Shown here: positions 7,389-11,776 of the stretch, in pieces
Layout: each line of letters begins with the position of its first letter
How positions within the stretch are numbered: position 1 is the first letter of the stretch
Assembly: GCA_946479015.1 (NCBI GenBank)
Contig: CAMLEQ010000080.1
Location: 1 to 11,776, forward strand
Direction of reading: 5' to 3'
DNA: 11,776 bases
Source of the DNA: an uncultured Gemmatimonadota bacterium
GTDB lineage: Bacteria; Gemmatimonadota; Gemmatimonadetes; Gemmatimonadales; Gemmatimonadaceae
Program-made: the position numbers and the translations under genes
Notes under the pieces: generated by a model
Database searches by the model: none
What the model saw: the letters and a program-made list of their open reading frames with translations, nothing else
Told to the model about the DNA's origin: nothing

Positions 7389-8060
7389 ATGAAGCAGGCA
7401 CGTCGCATGTCACGGTGCGTGGTGGCGGTCGCCATCGCGGCTGGACTCGGAGCCGCGCTCGCGCCATCGGCAGCGGCACAGGGCGGACGCTGGCGGCGGC
7501 ACGAGTGCCGCGGGCACGCGGAGCGGCACGCGTGCCGTCAACACCGAGGCGAAAAGGGGTCGTCGGGCGGGCTGAAGCTCGGCGTGTTCGGCGGCGCGAC
7601 CTTCCCGGTCTCGACCACCGCGCGGGGGATGGACGCGGGGTGGACGGCCGGGACGGTGATCGACTTCACGGTGCCGAGCTTTCCGCTCGGACTGCGGGTC
7701 GCTGGCTCGTACCAGCGCTTGAAGCCATCCGGCGCCACGGCGACCGGATCGTTCCAGCTCTGGGGGGGCGATCTCGATGTGATCCTGACTGTGCCGGGAC
7801 GGCTGCCCTTCCGGCCGTACCTGATCGGCGGGCCCGGACTCTACGGCACGAAGAGCAGCATCGCCAGCAGCCCGAGCATCGCGCGGGCCGCGACGATCAC
7901 GTCCCACTCACGGTTCGCGCTCAACGGTGGTGTCGGTCTGCGCGCGGAGACTGGCGGCGTGGGCGCCTTTCTCGAGGCGCGTTATCTCTACGTCTACACT
8001 CCCCGTACGAGGACCCGCCTGGTTCCGGTGACCTTCGGCCTCGTGATCGGGGGCAGGTAG
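7389..8060 (+). CDS. Small outer-membrane beta-barrel protein
   Basis: This 223-residue protein begins with a signal peptide (residues 1-30, ending P-S-A-A-A before Q31). Residues 61-223 alternate polar and hydrophobic residues with Gly turns and many aromatics: L-K-L-G-V-F-G-G-A, F-R-P-Y-L-I-G-G-P-G-L-Y and a last strand at about 211-220. This fits an eight-stranded barrel of the OmpA/OmpX size class; a specific family cannot be named. ATG 7389 is chosen because AGGAGG lies at 7375-7380, eight bases upstream. Between signal and barrel, residues 32-56 are unusually rich in Arg, His and Cys and may be read in a shifted frame (see 7482-7556). It lies 110 bases after the kinase gene and converges on the TonB receptor gene, with 39 bases between stops. 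The spacer at 7279-7388 holds a 12-bp palindrome at 7356-7367 and nothing else clear. Its function is unknown. Confidence 0.87.
   Translation: MKQARRMSRCVVAVAIAAGLGAALAPSAAAQGGRWRRHECRGHAERHACRQHRGEKGSSGGLKLGVFGGATFPVSTTARGMDAGWTAGTVIDFTVPSFPLGLRVAGSYQRLKPSGATATGSFQLWGGDLDVILTVPGRLPFRPYLIGGPGLYGTKSSIASSPSIARAATITSHSRFALNGGVGLRAETGGVGAFLEARYLYVYTPRTRTRLVPVTFGLVIGGR
7482..7556 (+). other. Linker of the barrel gene that appears read out of frame
   Basis: In the gene frame this stretch encodes an odd basic peptide with H38, C40, H43, H47, C49 and H52 amid many Arg. Read in the +1 frame (gcg 7483 onward) it gives a normal Ala/Gly/Thr/Ser linker: A-D-A-G-G-G-T-S-A-A-G-T, then A-V-N-T-E-A-K. That frame meets TGA soon after 7560, while the gene frame resumes a good barrel sequence. 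One extra G in the GGG at 7481-7483 and one base lost in the AAAAGGGG run at 7552-7559 would explain this. It may be a real compensated indel pair or a sequencing error at short runs. Confidence 0.5.
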
Positions 8061-8099
8061 CGCGCCCGAGCACGCGCGGCGCGGTGAGACGGCGCTCGC

Positions 8100-10337
8100 T
8101 CAGAACGTCCGCATCGCCGTGAGCAGCACGCTCCGCGGCGGGCCGAGCGTGCGCTCCATCACGTCCACGTACGATGCCTGCAGCGCGTTCGCCACGCGGG
8201 CCTGCAGGGTCGTGCCCAGCACCCGGTACGCGGCACGGACATCCACCACGGTGAACGCGCCACGCGGATCCAGTGGATAGACGAGCACCTCCTGCACGCG
8301 GCTCCGGTAGCGGACGTCCACACCGAGCAACCCCCCGAGCACGTCCACGGAGCCGGTGAGGTTGTGCCGGGAGCGGTACGGGAGGGCCAGGTGCGTGTCG
8401 AGATCTCGCGAGTCGACGTACACGTAGCTGAGCTGCGTGGTGACCGCCCCGCCGCGGATCGCGGCCTTCACCGACAGGTCCACCCCGCGCACGCGCGCGC
8501 GTTGCACGTTGCGGAACTGGAAGACGAACGGCTGCGCGGGCGCCGACGCGGGCGCGATCAGGCCGCGATACTCGCTCTGGAAGAGCGCCGCATCCAGCCA
8601 CAGCCAGTCCCACGGCGTCCCGGTGGCGCCGATCTCCGCCGACCAGGCGGTCTCGCCGTGCAGGTCCGGATTGGGGATCACGTGGAAGCCCTGCTGTGTG
8701 GTCGAGACGAACTGCTCGATCGCGCTCGGCGCGCGGTAGCCGTGCGCGATGGATGCACGTGCCGCGAGCCAGGGCACGGGGCGATACAGCACGCCCGCTT
8801 TCGGACTCAGCGAGACGTCCGCGCGCGAACCGGTGGCCCGGTGCGCATCGAGGCGGGCGCCGATGGCCCCGCTCACGCCGTGCGTCGCGGGCAGCTCCGC
8901 CTGCGCGAAGATGCCCCCGTCGTCGAGCGTGGGGTGGCCGACGAAACGCGTGGAGGTGTCCGCCGCCGCCCGGCCGAGAAAGTTCGACGAGATGAGCGTG
9001 TGCCCCACTTCGGCGCCCAGGGTCAGCGTGCGTCCGCCGCGGGGGAGCAACGAGAGCTGCACGCCGGTACCGACCTTCGTGGCGCGGTGATAGTCCGTGG
9101 AGTCGGCGCCGCCATGGAAGTGGTTCTGCGTCGCATCGCGCTCGAGGTACGGTGTCACCTCCACGAGGCGCGAGCCCGTCGCCACCGGAACGAGGGTGGC
9201 CCCGACGCTGAGCTTGGAGTTGCGGGCCCAGTCGTCGGCCGTCGCCGGGGGAACCTCGTACGGATGCCCGGCGTCGCGCCACGTGAAGAAGTTGCCATCG
9301 TCCTCGGCCGAGTAGACGGCGTAGGCGAACGATGGTCGCGTCGCGGGCGAGGGCAGCTCCACCTTGCCCCGGAGCAGCCACCGGTCCGACCGGTCATCCT
9401 GGCGGAACCCGTCGGAGGTCTCACGGTCGACGAGAAGGCGGACGCCCACATCGCCGACGCGCCGGGAGTGCTGCAGCGCGAGCCCGCTGAAGTCGAGTCG
9501 CCGGCCGGTGAACCGGTAGCGCGACGGCGGCGCGAAGGCCCCGTAGTGCGCGCTCACCACCGTCTCCGCCTCGTCCCCGACGGGACTCGTGACGACGTTC
9601 ACCACACCGCCCAGTGCGTTGCTCCCGTAGAGCGCGGAGTACGCGCCCTTCACCACCTCGACGCGATCGACGTCCAGCAGGGGAAGGCTCGCGAAGTCCA
9701 CCTCGCCGCCATCGGCGGTGAGCACCGGGTGGCCGTCGAGCAACACGAGCACGCGGCTGCCCACGCCGCCGGCGAGCCCGGACGCCCCGCGAATGTCCAC
9801 ATCACCGTGGTTGAAGAGCACTCCCGGCACGAACGGGAGCGCCTGATCGAGCGTGATGACGTTCCTGCGGGCGACCTCCGCGCCGCTCATGACCGCCTCG
9901 CTCGCCGGCACGTCACCCACGCGGTGCTCCACACGGCTGGAGGTGACCGTCACCGGCGCGAGCTGCACCGCGACGGGGGGCATCGCGACATCCACCTGGA
10001 CGGTGTCCGCCGAGGGAGCCACGAACTCGCGCGTGGCGCTTCGATAGCCGATGCGGAGCACGCGCACCATGCGGCGCCCCGGCGGAACCCCGCTCACGCG
10101 GTACTCCCCCCGCACGCTCGTGCGGGTACGGAGCAGCGTGCCCGCCACGATCACGGTGGCGTCGCCGAGCGGGTGGCCGGTGCGCGCATCGGAGACGACT
10201 CCGCGCAGCGTCGCCGGGGTGGCGCTCGAGTCCTGCGCGCGAAGCGTGCGCCCGAGCGCGCCGAGGGACACGAGCGCGGCCCCCGCGGCGGCGAGCGCCG
10301 CGCGGCGTGGGGCGCTCGCGGAGTGCAGGGCCGTCAT
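8100..10337 (-). CDS. TonB-dependent outer-membrane receptor with N-terminal carboxypeptidase-regulatory-like domain
   Basis: The 745-residue protein has a signal peptide (about residues 1-34, ending T-L-R-A before Q35). Next comes a CarboxypepD_reg-like beta-sandwich (43-120; L-R-G-V-V-S-D, then G-E-Y-R-V-S-G-V-P-P-G). A TonB-box-like strand P128-V-T-V-T follows. The plug (about 137-250) carries V180-D-I-R-G, R195-V-L-V-L-L-D-G and V226-E-V-V-K-G-A-Y-S-A-L-Y-G, typical of receptors for siderophores, cobalamin or similar ligands. The rest is barrel, and the protein ends in Phe, as outer-membrane barrels usually do. Length is normal for the family and nothing is broken. The ligand cannot be read; no cobalamin riboswitch element is apparent upstream. 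The start lies 19 bases after the lipoprotein stop and has no clear Shine-Dalgarno, so translation is probably coupled to the lipoprotein. ExbB, ExbD and TonB are not in the window. Confidence 0.96.
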   Translation of the reverse strand: MTALHSASAPRRAALAAAGAALVSLGALGRTLRAQDSSATPATLRGVVSDARTGHPLGDATVIVAGTLLRTRTSVRGEYRVSGVPPGRRMVRVLRIGYRSATREFVAPSADTVQVDVAMPPVAVQLAPVTVTSSRVEHRVGDVPASEAVMSGAEVARRNVITLDQALPFVPGVLFNHGDVDIRGASGLAGGVGSRVLVLLDGHPVLTADGGEVDFASLPLLDVDRVEVVKGAYSALYGSNALGGVVNVVTSPVGDEAETVVSAHYGAFAPPSRYRFTGRRLDFSGLALQHSRRVGDVGVRLLVDRETSDGFRQDDRSDRWLLRGKVELPSPATRPSFAYAVYSAEDDGNFFTWRDAGHPYEVPPATADDWARNSKLSVGATLVPVATGSRLVEVTPYLERDATQNHFHGGADSTDYHRATKVGTGVQLSLLPRGGRTLTLGAEVGHTLISSNFLGRAAADTSTRFVGHPTLDDGGIFAQAELPATHGVSGAIGARLDAHRATGSRADVSLSPKAGVLYRPVPWLAARASIAHGYRAPSAIEQFVSTTQQGFHVIPNPDLHGETAWSAEIGATGTPWDWLWLDAALFQSEYRGLIAPASAPAQPFVFQFRNVQRARVRGVDLSVKAAIRGGAVTTQLSYVYVDSRDLDTHLALPYRSRHNLTGSVDVLGGLLGVDVRYRSRVQEVLVYPLDPRGAFTVVDVRAAYRVLGTTLQARVANALQASYVDVMERTLGPPRSVLLTAMRTF

Positions 10338-10356
10338 GCCGTACCGCGGGAGCGAG

Positions 10357-10773
10357 CTACCGCCGCTTCCAGACGTTCGCGACCTGCTGGCCGGCGGTGG
10401 TGACGGTCACGTACAACGTGTCGTGGGAGAGCGACGCCGTTCCCGTCGACTGGACGTTCTCCACCATCGACGACTGCGTCCACTGGCTCCCCGACACCGT
10501 GTAGGTGCCGCTGTCGGTCACCGCGCCGGTAGGAGGGGGCAGTTGCAGGTCCACCTTGTAATTGGACAGGGAGAGCGTGAGGACGCCGCTCGCCTCGGGC
10601 GGGCCGAGTGGGGGCGACTGCGGAAAGGTGATCGAGACGAGGTCGTAGGTGCCGGCCACGTCCGCGGCCGTGAGGCCGGGCCCCGTCGAGGAATCGCTGC
10701 TCCCGCACGCCGTCACGATGAGCGCGAGAATGACGAGGGCGATGAGATCTCGGACGCCGAAGGATCGCTGCAC
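10357..10773 (-). CDS. Small lipoprotein upstream of the TonB-dependent receptor
   Basis: This 138-residue protein has a hydrophobic lead followed by lipobox V20-T-A-C23, so it should be lipidated at C23. A Ser/Gly tether (G-S-S-D-S-S-T-G-P) comes next. Residues 35-138 look like a small beta-sandwich or lipocalin-like domain: A40-G-T-Y-D-L-V, S62-G-V-L-T-L, D87-S-G-T-Y-T-V-S-G and D118-T-L-Y-V-T-V. I take GTG 10773 as the start because GGGGAGG lies five bases upstream and the signal then begins at once; an ATG at 10857 would add 28 residues of non-signal sequence. It lies 19 bases before the receptor gene and is probably co-transcribed. It could be a surface partner in ligand capture, by analogy with lipoprotein-receptor pairs. 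That role is inferred, and no named family is recognised. Confidence 0.88.
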   Translation of the reverse strand: MQRSFGVRDLIALVILALIVTACGSSDSSTGPGLTAADVAGTYDLVSITFPQSPPLGPPEASGVLTLSLSNYKVDLQLPPPTGAVTDSGTYTVSGSQWTQSSMVENVQSTGTASLSHDTLYVTVTTAGQQVANVWKRR

Positions 10774-10778
10774 GGTAG

Positions 10779-10785
10779 CCTCCCC
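10779..10785 (-). promoter_or_regulatory. Strong ribosome binding site that fixes the lipoprotein start
   Basis: On the minus strand this reads GGGGAGG, five bases before GTG 10773. It favours that start over the upstream in-frame ATG at 10857. Confidence 0.65.
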
Positions 10786-10795
10786 GCTGGCGAGA

Positions 10796-10846
10796 CGGTG
10801 ACCGAACGTGCGGCAGCCGGCGGCATCGTGCCACCGGCGGTCACCG
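10796..10846. promoter_or_regulatory. Nested inverted repeats between lipoprotein and helical-protein genes
   Basis: CGGTGACCG (10796-10804) and CGGTCACCG (10838-10846) are exact reverse complements, and each is also an odd palindrome (CGGT-N-ACCG). Their centres lie 42 bases apart, close to four helical turns. Between them GCCGGCGGCA (10816-10825) pairs with TGCCACCGGC (10829-10838) at nine of ten positions around a TCG loop. The region lies 23-73 bases upstream of the lipoprotein start. It could be a pair of dimer operator sites or a 5' leader hairpin of the lipoprotein-receptor transcript. The regulator is unknown. Confidence 0.42.
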
Positions 10847-10979
10847 CATGATGACAATGTGGCGGATCGGCCGATGCCGGGCCATACCGAGCTTCTTCAC
10901 GATTGCGGGGCCGTGCGGACTCGGCCGTGGCGTCGGCGGCACGCGTGGTGCACGAGCGGACGCGCGGGAGGAGCCCGCG

Positions 10980-11477
10980 ATGTCCGATGCGCACCGCACG
11001 ACCTACCTGAACGATCACCTCGCCGGCGCCGTGGCCGCCCTCGAGCTCATGGAGCATCTCGAGAAGGCGTACGGCGAGGATGATCCCTCCATGGCGCGCT
11101 TCTTCGCCGAGTTGCGCGCGGACGTCGAGGCGGATCGCCGGACGCTGGAGTCGCTCATGGACCGGCTGCACGTCGACCGCAGCGCGACTCGGCAGACGAC
11201 GGCCTGGCTGGCGGAGCGGGCTGTACGGCTCAAGTTGCGGCTCGACGATCCCTCCGGCGGTCCACTGCGCCTGTTGGAGGCACTGGAGACGCTGGGGACG
11301 GGGATCCACGGCAAGGTCGCGCTGTGGTGCGCGCTCGCCGCGGCGGCGGAGCGCGACCCGGCGCTGCGCGGCACCGATTACGACGCGCTCGCGCGCCGGG
11401 CCGAGGAGCAGCGCGCTCGCCTGGAAGCGGTGCGGCTCGGCGCCGCCAGAGCCGCGTTGGCGGGCGATTCTGCCTGA
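10980..11477 (+). CDS. Unrecognised all-helical 165-residue protein
   Basis: The predicted 165-residue protein has no signal peptide or membrane segment. It looks like four or five amphipathic helices (about 5-29, 37-63, 70-88, 95-123 and 131-160), rich in Ala, Leu, Glu and Arg. The first helix holds Y9-L-N-D-H-L-A-G and E22-L-M-E25-H26-L. E44, E50, E103 and H110 lie in later helices. Such spacing recalls ferritin-like or hemerythrin-like helical bundles, but no full metal-binding motif is seen, so I do not assign one. ATG 10980 is chosen over an earlier in-frame ATG at 10848 because GGAGGAG lies at 10967-10973, six bases upstream. It diverges from the lipoprotein-receptor operon across a 206-base spacer that contains the 10796-10846 repeats, and converges on the right-edge gene. 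Confidence 0.85.
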   Translation: MSDAHRTTYLNDHLAGAVAALELMEHLEKAYGEDDPSMARFFAELRADVEADRRTLESLMDRLHVDRSATRQTTAWLAERAVRLKLRLDDPSGGPLRLLEALETLGTGIHGKVALWCALAAAAERDPALRGTDYDALARRAEEQRARLEAVRLGAARAALAGDSA

Positions 11478-11495
11478 CGACACGACTCGTCAGGC
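11472..11495. terminator. Bidirectional terminator-like hairpin between convergent genes
   Basis: GCCTGACGA (11472-11480) and TCGTCAGGC (11487-11495) form a perfect nine-base-pair stem with a six-base loop. The stop TGA of the left gene (11475-11477) lies in the first arm, and the stop of the minus-strand gene (11496-11498) begins just after the second. No strong T-run is present on either side, though the plus strand continues pyrimidine-rich. Its place between convergent stops supports a shared terminator or transcript-end stabiliser. Confidence 0.6.
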
Positions 11496-11776
11496 TCACT
11501 CCTTCACCTCCAGCCCGTCCGGTCCTCGGATCTTGTAGTCCGCCCGGTGCTCGCGGTGCCCGAGCACGCCGTGCAGGTTCCCCGAGTTGTCGCTCGGGCC
11601 GTCATCGCGGCCGCGCTTGTGCTCGACGAAGAGCCGCGTGTGCTCGCTGTTCTTCTCCGCCTCGTCGTGCTGCTGGCGATCCTCCACCAGCCGCCGCTTC
11701 CCCTGGTACGCCGCCTGGTCCCGCTCGTGCTCCGCGCGCTCCGTCGCCGGCTCCTCGTGCCGTCCCTCGTGGAGCT
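11496..11776 (-). CDS. Highly charged hypothetical protein, truncated at the right edge
   Basis: A minus-strand frame is open from the window edge (first full codon at 11774) to TGA at 11496-11498, giving at least 92 residues. A GTG at 11687 is internal rather than a convincing start, because the same charged character continues upstream and no ribosome binding site precedes it. The peptide is very hydrophilic and rich in Glu, Arg, His, Asp and Gln. The first 55 visible residues are probably a long helix or coiled coil. It then has D-D-G-P-S-D-N-S-G-N-L-H-G-V-L-G and ends Y-K-I-R-G-P-D-G-L-E-V-K-E. No signal, membrane helix or known domain is visible. It converges on the helical protein gene, with 18 bases between stops. 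Function is unknown. Confidence 0.72.
   Translation of the reverse strand, partial: LHEGRHEEPATERAEHERDQAAYQGKRRLVEDRQQHDEAEKNSEHTRLFVEHKRGRDDGPSDNSGNLHGVLGHREHRADYKIRGPDGLEVKE

Noticed and set aside
4741..7479. A 912-codon minus-strand open frame opposite the sensor kinase
   Set aside because: It has low-complexity Arg/Ala/His composition and no ribosome binding site, while the plus strand carries complete kinase and receiver motifs.
8061..8099. Terminator between the convergent barrel and receptor genes
   Set aside because: Only short GC-rich pairings such as GCGCC with GGCGC are present and no T-run follows; none stands out from background.
8364..10403. A 679-codon plus-strand open frame opposite the TonB receptor
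   Set aside because: It is an antisense shadow; the minus strand has intact plug and barrel motifs and a signal peptide.
10774..10979. Cobalamin riboswitch upstream of the lipoprotein-receptor operon
   Set aside because: No B12-box-like consensus could be found and the 206-base spacer is short; the palindromes explain its structure better.

Overview
The window is very GC-rich DNA with tightly packed genes, strong G/C bias at third codon positions, envelope proteins whose signal peptides end in A-x-A-Q, and a TonB-dependent receptor carrying an N-terminal carboxypeptidase-regulatory-like domain. This resembles Gemmatimonadota. That assignment is an inference from style, and Acidobacteriota or Myxococcota are not excluded. 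No rRNA, tRNA, CRISPR array, transposase or integrase is visible, and the GC-rich character is uniform, so nothing points to a recent island.

Left part (1-4529). A possible divergent gene start (1-92, minus) faces a leader with several inverted repeats (129-194). Next come a large exported phospholipase D-superfamily protein (208-3246) and a major facilitator superfamily transporter (3243-4529). The transporter start codon overlaps the PLD stop codon, so the two are probably co-translated.

Middle part (4530-8060). A short gap with a weak promoter candidate precedes an 869-residue hybrid histidine kinase (4669-7278). It has an AcoR-type GAF sensor, two PAS domains, a kinase core and a C-terminal receiver, with no DNA-binding output. 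A small outer-membrane beta-barrel protein follows (7389-8060). Its linker looks as if it is read in a locally shifted frame.

Right part (8100-11776). A minus-strand pair encodes a small lipoprotein (10357-10773) and a TonB-dependent receptor (8100-10337), probably one envelope-uptake operon read toward the barrel gene. Its upstream region (10774-10979) is shared with a divergent helical protein gene (10980-11477). It holds two CGGTNACCG palindromes 42 bp apart around a strong hairpin. A perfect 9-bp hairpin (11472-11495) separates the helical protein gene from a convergent, highly charged, edge-truncated gene (11496-11776).

The common theme is the cell envelope: an exported PLD with an inner-membrane transporter, a sensor kinase, an outer-membrane barrel, and a lipoprotein-receptor pair. 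I found no clear evidence of a complete new defence or mobile system. The items most worth a second look are the barrel-PLD fusion, the GAF-kinase domain mix, the shifted linker and the nested palindromes at 10796-10846.
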